64,000 bases of DNA, from NCBI GenBank assembly GCA_964630875.1, contig CAZVXF010000003.1, positions 1 through 64,000 of the forward strand, read 5' to 3'. This document shows, piece by piece, positions 32,162 to 40,913 of this stretch (its first letter is position 1; each line of letters opens with the position of its first letter). The notes below the pieces were generated by a model that did not search any database, was not told where the DNA came from, and worked only from the letters and a program-made list of their open reading frames with translations. The stretch is from DAIDHZ01 sp035480255 (GTDB lineage Bacteria > Chlamydiota > Chlamydiia > Chlamydiales > SM23-39). Both the position numbers and the translations under genes were made by a program.

Positions 32162-32512
32162 TTACCTCTTGATGACGTGTTGTAAACCTTGATAAAAATC
32201 GAGAATTTCTCGCCCAAAAAGCTTGCGGCCATTCGCAAGTATGATGCAGCTTTCGAACTGCTTTGTACTAGGGTTAATATCCCAACTAGCCATTGGCTTT
32301 GAAATCGCTCTTGGAATGAGGAACTCATCTCCTCCGCCTAACTTCTGAAAGGTAAGTAGATTTCCAAGTACTCCAGCTGCAAAATGGCCAATCCCACTAA
32401 ACGACCCAATTTTATCCCAAACCACATGACTTACAATCTCATCAAGTATGTGCTTACTCACTGTTTCTGTGTGTTCCGTGTGAACGTGATTTGATGATCC
32501 TTGTATTCTCAT
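32162..32512 (-). CDS. 116-residue MRI-type protein, unknown
   Basis: Begins MRIQGSSNHVHTEHTE, His-rich near the start. A segment SFSGIGHFAAGVLGNLL is mildly hydrophobic, and the C-terminal half is a small mixed fold. The ribosome binding site AGAGGA lies about 8 nt before ATG 32512. It ends 7 nt before the next gene, so the two are co-transcribed. No recognisable family. Confidence 0.6.
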   Translation of the reverse strand: MRIQGSSNHVHTEHTETVSKHILDEIVSHVVWDKIGSFSGIGHFAAGVLGNLLTFQKLGGGDEFLIPRAISKPMASWDINPSTKQFESCIILANGRKLFGREILDFYQGLQHVIKR

Positions 32513-32537
32513 AAAAATCCTCTTTCTTAAGAGGAAA

Positions 32538-32566
32538 AGAATATGAAGATTTTAATACTCCTTCAA
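32538..32566 (-). promoter_or_regulatory. candidate sigma-70-type promoter
   Basis: On the minus strand TTGAAG is followed after 17 nt by TATTCT, and the 32512 start codon lies about 26 nt further on with a good ribosome binding site. The rest of the intergenic stretch 32567-32766 shows nothing I can name. Confidence 0.4.
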
Positions 32567-32769
32567 GAAGAATTTTTAATGTGTTGGGTATATAGTCATT
32601 TCATTCAGTTAAGCGTCTTGGGCAGCAGCCGAAATGACAAAATCAATGAAATGCTGTAGTACAGGTGATATACTCCATTTCTATAAGAACAAGCATGCGT
32701 AAAAACGGGGAATTTAGAGCAGAGCCGGCGCAATCTGAAGCCATTTTTGAAACACAGGCGGTCTAAGTG

Positions 32770-34164
32770 ATGTCTACTTCAACAATTACTGATGCAAGAG
32801 AAAAACCAGTTTACAGTCCAAATTTTCAAGAACAACGCTACTGGACAGATGCCAAAGTACAAAAAACCTGGCTTGGAGTCTCTGCTTTGTTAACATTGAG
32901 CGGAGCCATCGCCTGTTCAACAATAGGTTTCGAGAAGTCTCCCTGGTGGTCTATTCCAGCGATCTCCCTTTTTATTGCAACTGGAGCGATTCTCTGGCAC
33001 GCAACATCGATCATTGACTACGATAATCCGGAGCAGCTCGCGGTTGTCAGGGCAGAAGCTACCAAAATGCCCTTGATGAAAGTCGTCGAAAAGCATGGCT
33101 GGAATCGACTGTTTCAGTACGGAATCTTGGACAAAGATCAATTCGAGGTTGCATATAGAATTTTTTGTAATGACCTGCCTCTAAATAATATCATCCAAAA
33201 TTATCGACTCATCCATGACAAAATCCAAAACGCAAAATTTGAAAAATTATATTCCCTTCCCTCTCCTTCAGAATGGAAGGATAAGCTCGAGGAAGAAACA
33301 GAAGGATATTCTTTTTCAAAGATTCTCGATCATTTCCACTTAAAAGACCTCATCGGATATGATTTGTTGGCCCCTAAGCAGTTTATACATTCCTTCGATG
33401 TCTTCGCAAAGACAGCTCCAGTGATTAAACTCCTCAAAACTTATGAAAGAGCCAAAAAAGAGCTCGCAAGTGCTGCTGAAAGTTACGATTACGAACGCAT
33501 TCAGCAATTTTCGATCTCAATGCCACATCGCTTAAAAGCAGACTTTATTTCTGAATGGAAGGATAAAAAAGCGAGTGAAATTGCTTTAAGTTTTTCGAGT
33601 ATCTCAGAAGCTCTTATCGAGCACAATCTCATCTCTTCTGAAGGCTACTCCTACATCAAAAAAGCTCAGAACGAATATAAAAAAGCAAATCAGCTAATTT
33701 CAACAGCACGCGCTGAAAACGAAAGCCATTTGAAAGCATGTGAAAAAATTCTGAAACAAGCCTGTGAACTTGCTGATAAAATTTTGAATAATCATCCTGC
33801 CAATCAACAACTTTGGAACTCCTATCAATATGAACGGGATAAAATCGCTGAGATTGAGAGAGAATTTGAACTAGATAAGCAAAAACATCCAAATCAAATC
33901 AATGAGCTTCTCAGCAAAAAAAATGAAAAAATTAGCGAGGTTTCTAACCATTACAGGCAATTAAGAAAAATTCATGAAAATTCTTTGCAATCTGTAAGAA
34001 AAACACGCGATGAGGCTCATGAACTCGCAAAACAGCAATACAAGATGACGAAAGATTCGTTAAAACGGGAGCTTGATCAGTTCATTCAAAAAATCAATTC
34101 CGAATTGAACCAAAAGCTCGATGAAATCAATCGATCTTTTGATCTATTGCACTTATTTAAGTAA
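32770..34164 (+). CDS. putative inclusion-membrane-type (Inc-like) protein with coiled coil
   Basis: 464 residues from ATG 32770 (a GTG directly before is also in frame). Two closely spaced hydrophobic helices (about 38-55 and 60-80) separated by a short FEKSPWWS hinge form the bilobed pattern typical of chlamydial Inc proteins. A region with repeated HGWN-type and coiled elements follows, and the last 180 residues are a long charged coiled coil (e.g. EIEREFELDKQKHP). No signal peptide. Placement in a host-interaction island supports this, but membrane-anchored bacterial proteins can look alike. Confidence 0.65.
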   Translation: MSTSTITDAREKPVYSPNFQEQRYWTDAKVQKTWLGVSALLTLSGAIACSTIGFEKSPWWSIPAISLFIATGAILWHATSIIDYDNPEQLAVVRAEATKMPLMKVVEKHGWNRLFQYGILDKDQFEVAYRIFCNDLPLNNIIQNYRLIHDKIQNAKFEKLYSLPSPSEWKDKLEEETEGYSFSKILDHFHLKDLIGYDLLAPKQFIHSFDVFAKTAPVIKLLKTYERAKKELASAAESYDYERIQQFSISMPHRLKADFISEWKDKKASEIALSFSSISEALIEHNLISSEGYSYIKKAQNEYKKANQLISTARAENESHLKACEKILKQACELADKILNNHPANQQLWNSYQYERDKIAEIEREFELDKQKHPNQINELLSKKNEKISEVSNHYRQLRKIHENSLQSVRKTRDEAHELAKQQYKMTKDSLKRELDQFIQKINSELNQKLDEINRSFDLLHLFK

Positions 34165-34186
34165 TATTAGACAGTTTATGCACATC

Positions 34187-34609
34187 TTAGCTTGCAAAAA
34201 GTTTTGCAGATACTGAGTTGACCTTTCTTGCAATTTCTTCATCCACAAAAACCGTTATGGAGCCTTCCGGTTTGCTTTCAGAGCAGTTAAAATCAATCAC
34301 ATCAAGCACTTCGCCTTGTTTATCTTTGAGTGTGAGATGAACTTGAAACTGAAACGTTGAATAGTCTGATCGAGGCAGGTGTGCAATCACCTTTGTTCGA
34401 TATTTAACAACGAGCTTTTTTGCTTGCAAAAGCGCGCTAACTGACCCCGATAACTGGATTGTATATACAATTACTGGACCGTTGACCGCTCGTATAGAAA
34501 GAGTGTCTCCAAATCCCAACGATTGAGGCGCAGCCTCAGCCAATAGAGGATTGATAGAACCCGTACAAGCACCACCAAAGATTCCCATTAAAGTAGACGA
34601 TATTCTCAT
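34187..34609 (-). CDS. 140-residue MRI-type protein, unknown
   Basis: Starts MRISSTLMGIFGGACTGSINP, a mildly hydrophobic N-terminus that could be a weak signal or membrane segment. The rest looks like a beta-rich domain (VIVYTIQLSG; FQFQVHLTLKD; SITVFVDEEIA). It starts 2 nt after the stop of the upstream gene, whose last codons supply the GGAG ribosome binding site, so the pair is coupled. Function unknown. Confidence 0.6.
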   Translation of the reverse strand: MRISSTLMGIFGGACTGSINPLLAEAAPQSLGFGDTLSIRAVNGPVIVYTIQLSGSVSALLQAKKLVVKYRTKVIAHLPRSDYSTFQFQVHLTLKDKQGEVLDVIDFNCSESKPEGSITVFVDEEIARKVNSVSAKLFAS

Positions 34610-34611
34610 TT

Positions 34612-35307
34612 TTACTCCTTATATTTTGGGTGATTTCCTAACACAAAACGAACCGTTGCTACCTTTTCCAATAATTCTTTTGCAAGAGAAATAGACTCTC
34701 GAATCTCATTGAAAGAAACAAGTTCCAATAAATTTCCAGATGAATCAAATAGTTCACATTTTCTAACCACTACAAGACCCTCTTTAGCAGCATCACAGGA
34801 TCCCCACACGAGCAACTTAAGTATAACATCCATAACACCAGGAACTTCTCTTATATCCTGTCGAATATACAACTTTCCAGTTTCTGGATAAATAATTGCC
34901 TGAGCCATTAAAATCATTCGTCTAGGTTTTTCACCACAGTGCATCGGGCCTTTGCAAAAAGGAAAATTCTTAATGTTGCCTTTTTCAATCATGAGTTCTT
35001 TATAAGAAATGCCATTTTCTACGGCCCTAGAAAGAGGTTCGGACCACTTGCTTTGTTCAAAAGCTTGGCGATTGTATTCAGAAATTAAGAAGGAACGATA
35101 TTCACGACATTTATTAAAATCTTTATCAAAGACTGATCGCTCCTGTTCAGAAAGAGCTGATATGAGTTGTTTATTACTTTCTTCAAAGATCGAAAACTCA
35201 GGAACTATTTTTTGTCTATCTGCACATTTTTTTGTAGTTTCCAACAGCCTTCTGATTTCTTGGTCTGACACTCGATTGTTGATTGCTGGCGTGGAATTAG
35301 CACTCAT
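34612..35307 (-). CDS. hypothetical protein coupled to 34187-34609
   Basis: 231 residues from ATG 35307 (AAGG site 5-6 nt upstream). Helical charged N-terminal half (SDQEIRRLLETTKKCADR) and a beta-rich C-terminal half (LFDSSGNLLELVSFNEI) that faintly resembles the next protein (LTLKDKQGEVLDVIDFN). Soluble, without signal peptide. It may be a partner of the downstream protein. I do not recognise it. Confidence 0.6.
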   Translation of the reverse strand: MSANSTPAINNRVSDQEIRRLLETTKKCADRQKIVPEFSIFEESNKQLISALSEQERSVFDKDFNKCREYRSFLISEYNRQAFEQSKWSEPLSRAVENGISYKELMIEKGNIKNFPFCKGPMHCGEKPRRMILMAQAIIYPETGKLYIRQDIREVPGVMDVILKLLVWGSCDAAKEGLVVVRKCELFDSSGNLLELVSFNEIRESISLAKELLEKVATVRFVLGNHPKYKE

Positions 35308-35367
35308 AGACACCTTATTTTTCCGCGTTATTCGAGGTTCAATTTTAAAGGAAGGAATATATGTATT

Positions 35368-36309
35368 CTATCGAGATTCTTTCAATACCAATTCTTGAAA
35401 ACCTCGCAGAACTTTTTTTACAGAGATGAATTTTTTCCAGTGTCTGTCACGAAGGCGAAGGCCTCGAATATTGGGAATGAGTGAGGAGGGAGTCATCACG
35501 ACGTTGTGATGAAAACTTGGCGCCCACATGTTGGCCCAGGCTTTTCTGCGACAAAGTGTGAGCGTCGGAATGCCAAGGGCAGAGGCAAGGTGACCAAGGC
35601 CTGAATCGTTTCCAATGAGGAAGCCTGATTCATAGATATAGCGAGAAAGTTCGTCAAGATTCGCGAAATTTGCGATCTCGAACTCCACGTCCTGCCATTG
35701 AGTTATGTTTTCAAAACCTGGAACAAATACCGGTTGATAGCCTTTATTTTGCAAATGTAAAGCGAGCTTTACAAACTTCTCTTTTGGCCAGTTACGCGTG
35801 GGTCTTGCACTTGTCGGATGAATGACAATTCTTTTTGGATATTTGTGTTGAATCAGTCCTGGAGGTGGAGTAAATCCATTCCCGGTTGTCATTTTTGGAA
35901 GTTGCAGAACTTTTCGACACACAATACGCATATTTTCTGCGATCGATTTTTTGGGGTCTGTCAGGCAGTCGAGATAATAAGACTCATTGATGATATTGGG
36001 AGAGGGGTATAGATAGAGCACTTTGGTTTTTTCTGGATTGCGCTTTTTTGCCTCTAGGATCAGGGATTTAACAAACTCATCTGTGTCATTTTGGACGATA
36101 AAAAACCATTCATATGTGGACAAAATACGAGGTAAGTCCTCCATTTTTGGATATGATTGCACAGGCAAATGAGGAAACCAGTTTTGCATTGAACCGATCG
36201 TATTTTGATAGGTATCAACCTCCCAACCATTGAGATGCAAATGGTTAGAAAGGACAAGGCAATTCACTCCATCGCCAAGACCGTTATGACAAAAAACACC
36301 CGCTTTCAT
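35368..36309 (-). CDS. glycosyltransferase family 9 (heptosyltransferase-like)
   Basis: 313 residues from ATG 36309. The GT9 signature NDSGLGHLASALGIPTLTL is near the C-terminus, and the donor site IVIHPTSARPTRNWPKEKF lies in the middle; the N-terminus starts CHNGLGDGVNCL as in this GT-B family. Such enzymes add heptose or Kdo-linked sugars to the LPS core. Divergent from rpoN with only 29 nt between the starts. Confidence 0.85.
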   Translation of the reverse strand: MKAGVFCHNGLGDGVNCLVLSNHLHLNGWEVDTYQNTIGSMQNWFPHLPVQSYPKMEDLPRILSTYEWFFIVQNDTDEFVKSLILEAKKRNPEKTKVLYLYPSPNIINESYYLDCLTDPKKSIAENMRIVCRKVLQLPKMTTGNGFTPPPGLIQHKYPKRIVIHPTSARPTRNWPKEKFVKLALHLQNKGYQPVFVPGFENITQWQDVEFEIANFANLDELSRYIYESGFLIGNDSGLGHLASALGIPTLTLCRRKAWANMWAPSFHHNVVMTPSSLIPNIRGLRLRDRHWKKFISVKKVLRGFQELVLKESR

Positions 36310-36338
36310 ACTTATTGATTCTATGCTATGGGGAGAAA

Positions 36339-37541
36339 ATGTATCACTCACAAAATGTAGAACGTCGCCTCGCTATGACTTTTCAAATGAGTCAAGCGCT
36401 TGCCATTCTTCAAATGAACAATCTCGATTTGCAGCAGTTTCTACAAGAGGAAATCGATAAAAACCCACTCTTAGAAGAGGTTAAAAAAGAGAGCTATTTC
36501 TGCGACGAAGAGGTTCCAAGCGAACTTTCTATCGCAGATCACCTCAACACGCAGATTCGCGAAACATTCTCTCATGCTGAAGATCGAAAAATTGCAGAGA
36601 CAATCGCCGAATCTTTGGATGAAAAAGGGTTTTTATCTGCTCTTCCATCCGATATCGATACAACAAGGTTTGAGTCCGTTCTTGAAAGACTACAAACATT
36701 TGATCCTCCTGGTATTTTCGCGCGTACTCTACAAGAATCGCTTTTGATTCAACTCAAAGCAAAAGGTCTAACTCATTGCACAGCTTACAGGCTCATTGAA
36801 TCTGATTATCAAAATCTTCTGTTACATCGCTATAGCTTACTCAAAAAAAAATATCCCGACCTATCCGAGGCAATTCAGAAAATAGCAACCTTACAACTCA
36901 GACCTTTGGAGAGTCTAAAAAAAGAATATTCTTGCCCCATCATTCCAGATCTTTTTATTCAACCCTTAGAATCGGGTTGGTTGATCGGATTCTACGATGA
37001 AATGATCCCTCAATTTCGTGTTCAATATGAAGATTTGTTTTTAGAATCTAAAGAAGAACAAAAAACAGTGGATGTCTGGCGCTCTTCTGGCAAATGGTTG
37101 CTCAAAGCTCTACATCGTCGTAGCGAGATCATTTTACAAATTGCAAAGAGGATTACACATCATCAACATCGCTATCTCTTACAAAAAGGGAATTTATCGC
37201 ATTTTACGATCCAGAATTTATCACAAGAACTAGGTCTACATGAATCTACGATATCCCGCGCACTTTCTGAAAAATATGTAGAGACTCCCAGAGGGATTAT
37301 TTTACTCAAATCCTTGCTCACAGCTGCCCCTGAAAAAACACAGGCTAAGGAAATCTTACAAGCGTTGGTTGCCAACGAGAGATCTCCTCTCTCCGATGAT
37401 CAACTCGCTAAAGCCCTTGAAGAAAAAGGATTTAAGGTTGCTCGAAGGACAGTTTCCAAATATCGCAAGGAACTAAAGATCCCTGAAATGAATGCAAGGA
37501 AGTTATTTAGTTCATTGATTATTAAATGTTTAGAACCATAG
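36339..37541 (+). CDS. rpoN: RNA polymerase sigma-54 factor RpoN
   Basis: 400 residues from ATG 36339, with GGGGAG directly upstream. Region I: RRLAMTFQMSQALAILQ (activator contact). Core-binding domain about 60-240. Helix-turn-helix around QNLSQELGLHESTISRAL, then the RpoN box ARRTVSKYRKELKIP (canonical ARRTVAKYRE-like), which reads the -24 element. Chlamydiae use sigma-54 with the AtoC-type activator. Ends overlap the convergent Kdo hydroxylase gene by 20 nt. Confidence 0.95.
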   Translation: MYHSQNVERRLAMTFQMSQALAILQMNNLDLQQFLQEEIDKNPLLEEVKKESYFCDEEVPSELSIADHLNTQIRETFSHAEDRKIAETIAESLDEKGFLSALPSDIDTTRFESVLERLQTFDPPGIFARTLQESLLIQLKAKGLTHCTAYRLIESDYQNLLLHRYSLLKKKYPDLSEAIQKIATLQLRPLESLKKEYSCPIIPDLFIQPLESGWLIGFYDEMIPQFRVQYEDLFLESKEEQKTVDVWRSSGKWLLKALHRRSEIILQIAKRITHHQHRYLLQKGNLSHFTIQNLSQELGLHESTISRALSEKYVETPRGIILLKSLLTAAPEKTQAKEILQALVANERSPLSDDQLAKALEEKGFKVARRTVSKYRKELKIPEMNARKLFSSLIIKCLEP

Positions 37542-38430
37542 GTCTTCCCGTCATTCTTTCTAAAATACTGACTGGCGATTTCTCTGGATGAAGAAGCGCA
37601 TCTCTTGGAATAAACAATGTTTGCTCCAATGCATATTGCCCTGAGATCGCAGCATGAGAGACTTGGTCTGTAAAAACGGCCCAGCAAGAATTCGGAGGAA
37701 ACTCCCAATTGCTCTTCGGACATCCTTTTTGGAATGCTTCATTTTCTTTTAAATAATTATGCATATTGAGCATGAAGCGATCGTAAGGGGATCTCATTGG
37801 AATTTTAAACCCTAAAGATTTCAACCATCCTTTTGTCATGTGTGCGAACCTACCTTGGAGCGAATCATCAACGCCTTTTGGGAAAGGAAGCCCTTTTTTG
37901 CCACCAAATTTTTTGATCAATTCTTGAAAAGGCTCTGATGTAATCCAGCGTCTCGGTTCTTGTTGGTTAATATTCGTAAAGAAGCGAAGGATTCGACCCC
38001 CATGCATGGGTCTTGTTGGGAAAGAATCCACATGAAGCAAATCGTTACGCGCACGAGTGCGCAATTTTCTGCCCATTTCTTGATAGGGACGAAAACTTGC
38101 ATAATCAAGTTTCCAGTGAGCAGAATATGGAGCTAAAAGAGTTTTGAGAAATGTTGTCACGCGCGATGAGTAAGATCGTAGGATGTCGTGCATGCGCTTT
38201 GCTTCTTCGTCATTTGCTGCAACATGATTGGTAATCTTATCTACTTGAGGTTTGTAAGCGATATTTTTACGTGTAGTTGAACCGCTTTGACGCTGCTGTA
38301 AAAGAAACTCAATTTCAGCTTGAGGAAAATCGAATGGAATTTTCTCAAAAAAAAGGATGTTTCCTTGTTCTAGATCTCTACAATGCAACACGGAATCATG
38401 GATGTCTTCAACAAGTATTTTTTTTGTCAT
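37522..38430 (-). CDS. kdoO: Kdo hydroxylase-like Fe(II)/2-oxoglutarate oxygenase
   Basis: Proposed to hydroxylate C3 of Kdo in the LPS inner core. 302 residues from ATG 38430, which overlaps the upstream gene stop as ATGA. The signature HVDSFPTRPMHGGRILRFFT, with His-x-Asp, matches the Kdo-hydroxylase family as I recall it; FTDQVSHAA near residue 255 can supply the distal His and FIPRDALLHP follows. Nearby GT9 and GT4 genes fit an LPS role. The exact gene name is an inference from motif and neighbours. Confidence 0.75.
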   Translation of the reverse strand: MTKKILVEDIHDSVLHCRDLEQGNILFFEKIPFDFPQAEIEFLLQQRQSGSTTRKNIAYKPQVDKITNHVAANDEEAKRMHDILRSYSSRVTTFLKTLLAPYSAHWKLDYASFRPYQEMGRKLRTRARNDLLHVDSFPTRPMHGGRILRFFTNINQQEPRRWITSEPFQELIKKFGGKKGLPFPKGVDDSLQGRFAHMTKGWLKSLGFKIPMRSPYDRFMLNMHNYLKENEAFQKGCPKSNWEFPPNSCWAVFTDQVSHAAISGQYALEQTLFIPRDALLHPEKSPVSILERMTGRPMVLNI

Positions 38431-39188
38431 TTGTTCCTTAGATAGATATTTAGGAGTTGCCAACGCAAAGTTTGCTCTTCAGATAAATCCTTACCTTTGG
38501 CTAATTTTTGAATTTCAACATTTGTTAAACGGAATAGAATATGTCGAACTTGATCATTCGACAGTCCTTTTTTTTGGAGCGCAAGACTTGCCTTTTTAAG
38601 AATGAAATGTCCTCGAATCAGTCGAATAAATCCAAGACCAATCCATACGCTTGCAAACAAAAAAGAAAGAGGGAGAAAAGGCCCTACTATGAAAGCCGCT
38701 AGTAATGGCCAGACTTCCCACGGACGACGAACAATTGGACCCAAAGCCCTTCGCCACACTTTTTCTGATGTCATGTAAGCAAAATATTCATCCCAAGGAT
38801 CTACAGGAAAGGCGGATCGCGCAGCATGAACTGCTTCATGCGCTAAAATCTCGCTTCGACTATAGATTTTTAAAAAAGTCCCTTTTTTAAAAGCCTCTCT
38901 TAACTGGATGGCTAATATTTGATCGCGCTCCACCCATGCTGCAGCTCCCTGCCAAGGCGCTAAAGATCGATTGGAATAAAAAGCTGGTAAACATCTAGGG
39001 ACAAAATCAAACCCATCAAGGATTTTCTTTTCCACCCATTCCCAGTGAGAAGAGGGAATTGCAGCAACGCCCAACTTTAAGTAAGCCGCCTTCGTTGATT
39101 CTATTCTTCTTAAATACTTTTCTTCAGATTCTTGGGGACCTGGAATAAACCCCGCGCGGTTATGCTCTAGAAGTTCCTCATCTGTCAT
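38427..39188 (-). CDS. putative membrane zinc metalloprotease (HExxH)
   Basis: 253 residues. A zinc-binding HEAVHAARSAF motif (HExxH) near residue 114 is followed by an acidic DPWDEYFAY that could give the third ligand. Two transmembrane helices follow (about 160-200). The first 110 residues are cytosolic or peripheral, with no signal peptide. ATGA overlap with kdoO-like and 11-nt overlap with the phosphatidyltransferase gene mean a tight operon. No named family recognised; the protease activity is inferred from the motif. Confidence 0.6.
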   Translation of the reverse strand: MTDEELLEHNRAGFIPGPQESEEKYLRRIESTKAAYLKLGVAAIPSSHWEWVEKKILDGFDFVPRCLPAFYSNRSLAPWQGAAAWVERDQILAIQLREAFKKGTFLKIYSRSEILAHEAVHAARSAFPVDPWDEYFAYMTSEKVWRRALGPIVRRPWEVWPLLAAFIVGPFLPLSFLFASVWIGLGFIRLIRGHFILKKASLALQKKGLSNDQVRHILFRLTNVEIQKLAKGKDLSEEQTLRWQLLNIYLRNK

Positions 39189-39690
39189 GAAATATCAAAT
39201 GTTTCGGAGGATTAAATAATTCTAAGAATGCAAGCACTCCAACTGCGATGAAAGCACTAAAAGCAAGCCATGAGAAAGTCACTTGCAAAACAAGACCAAA
39301 CAAGACACAAAATTGGAGCGCGGTTGCCACCTTACCAGCTCTGAGAGAGCGAAAAATAATGGATCTTGCCCCTCTTGTTAGAACTATGAGCACCCCATAT
39401 CCAAAGATCACAATATCACGAGAGATCATCGCAAACATTTGAAGAAGCTGAATCTTCCCTTCGAAAAAAAGAACAAGAAGGGCAAAATAAACAAAAAATT
39501 TGTCAGCGACAGGGTCTAAAAACGCTCCAAATCGCGAAACGGACTGATTTTTACGTGCGATGTATCCATCAACGCTGTCTGTGAACATCGCAATGAGGAT
39601 TGCGAAGCAACGCAAAGTCACGCTTTCACTCAAAAATACAAAAGCAAGAGGAATGCGTAGGAACGATAATCCATTTGATACGCTAATCAT
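39178..39690 (-). CDS. CDP-alcohol phosphatidyltransferase (PgsA-like)
   Basis: Transfers a phosphatidyl group from CDP-diacylglycerol to an alcohol such as glycerol-3-phosphate. The defining motif DG-x2-AR-x8-G-x3-D-x3-D reads DGYIARKNQSVSRFGAFL then DPVAD. About four to five membrane helices, 170 residues. First gene of the phosphatidyltransferase / HExxH / kdoO-like operon. The exact substrate is not fixed by the motif. Confidence 0.85.
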   Translation of the reverse strand: MISVSNGLSFLRIPLAFVFLSESVTLRCFAILIAMFTDSVDGYIARKNQSVSRFGAFLDPVADKFFVYFALLVLFFEGKIQLLQMFAMISRDIVIFGYGVLIVLTRGARSIIFRSLRAGKVATALQFCVLFGLVLQVTFSWLAFSAFIAVGVLAFLELFNPPKHLIFHDR

Positions 39691-39769
39691 GGTACGAAGC
39701 TTATCAAACCGAGAGTTTAATCTCTATGAAAACATTGAACAAAAGAATTTGATTGACTAATCTTAATTC

Positions 39770-40879
39770 ATGAAAAGTGTAATTATCCACGATTGGCTCA
39801 CTTCGCCTGTTGGCGGAAGCGAAAATGTCCTGGAAGAAATTCATCGCCTTCTCCCGTCACCCATTTGCACGCTCGTTTCAGATCCGAAAAAAATGGAGGG
39901 GAGCTATTTTCAAGATTTAGATATCCAAACTTCGTTTATTCAAAGACTCCCCTTTGCAAAGACAAAGCATCGCAATTATCTTCCTCTGTTTCCTCTTGCC
40001 ATTGAACATTTTGATTTACACAAATATGACCTCATTTTGTCCTCCTCTCATTGTGTGGCAAAAGGTGTCATTACTCATCCAGAACAACTGCATATTTGTT
40101 ATTGTCATACCCCTGTGCGATATGCATGGGATTTGATGCATTCCTATCTGAAAGAAGCAAAATTGGACCGCGGTATCAAGGGGATGCTTACCCGTTTAAC
40201 TTTGCAATACCTCCGCACTTGGGACGTCCATTCCTCTCACAGAGTGGACTACTTCATTGCAAATTCTCAATTTGTCGCGTCGCGCATTAAAAAATTTTAC
40301 CGGCGAAAAGCAGCCGTCATCTACCCGCCTGTTAACACGACTTTTTTTGAAATGAAGGAAAAAAAGGAAGATTTTTATGTGACCGCTTCACGTTTAGTCG
40401 GCAATAAACGGATCGATCTGATCGTAGATGCTTTCTCACAAATGCCCGATAAAAAGCTCATTGTGATTGGGGATGGGCCGGAAAAAGAGCATTTAAAATC
40501 GCGCGCCAAGAAAAATATCGAATTCTTAAGCAATCAATCCAACGAGCAATTGAGAACATATTTACAGAATGCCAAAGCCTTTGTCTTTGCAGCCGTAGAA
40601 GATTTTGGAATTCTTCCAGTTGAAGCGATGGCTACAGGAACGCCGATCATTGGACTTGAAAAAGGGGGCCTTTTAGAAACAGTGATTCCTTACTCAACAG
40701 GACTTTTTTTTCAAGAACAGACGGTGAAATCGCTTCAAAATGGAATTAAAGAATTTGAAAATCTCGAATTTGATCCGAAAAAATGTCGCGAGAGAGCTCT
40801 CGAGTTTTCTCAAGAAAAATTTAGAAAAAGATTCCAATCTTTTGTCCTTGATAAGTATTTCGAGTTCAAAAACAACTAG
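39770..40879 (+). CDS. glycosyltransferase family 4
   Basis: GT-B retaining glycosyltransferase, 369 residues. N-terminal start IIHDWLTSPVGGSENVLEEI, then YDLILSSSHCVAKGV, CYCHTPVRYAWDLM, ANSQFVASRIKKFY, IGDGPEKEHLK and the C-terminal donor motif FGILPVEAMATGTPII with catalytic Glu. Resembles mannosyltransferases of LPS or O-antigen type. Starts 79 nt from the divergent phosphatidyltransferase gene and ends 34 nt before topA. Confidence 0.9.
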   Translation: MKSVIIHDWLTSPVGGSENVLEEIHRLLPSPICTLVSDPKKMEGSYFQDLDIQTSFIQRLPFAKTKHRNYLPLFPLAIEHFDLHKYDLILSSSHCVAKGVITHPEQLHICYCHTPVRYAWDLMHSYLKEAKLDRGIKGMLTRLTLQYLRTWDVHSSHRVDYFIANSQFVASRIKKFYRRKAAVIYPPVNTTFFEMKEKKEDFYVTASRLVGNKRIDLIVDAFSQMPDKKLIVIGDGPEKEHLKSRAKKNIEFLSNQSNEQLRTYLQNAKAFVFAAVEDFGILPVEAMATGTPIIGLEKGGLLETVIPYSTGLFFQEQTVKSLQNGIKEFENLEFDPKKCRERALEFSQEKFRKRFQSFVLDKYFEFKNN

Positions 40880-40913
40880 CAGTTTTGTAAAGAATTAGCT
40901 ATTATGACCTTCT

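Noticed and set aside
32155..32328. Longer N-terminus (MSSSF) of the 446-residue protein
   Set aside because: It overlaps the upstream gene 32162-32512 in another frame; ATG 32154 with a good ribosome binding site fits better.
26000..35400. Prophage or insertion element as explanation of the accessory region
   Set aside because: No integrase, transposase, capsid, tail or terminal repeats were found; the duplication is local and tandem.
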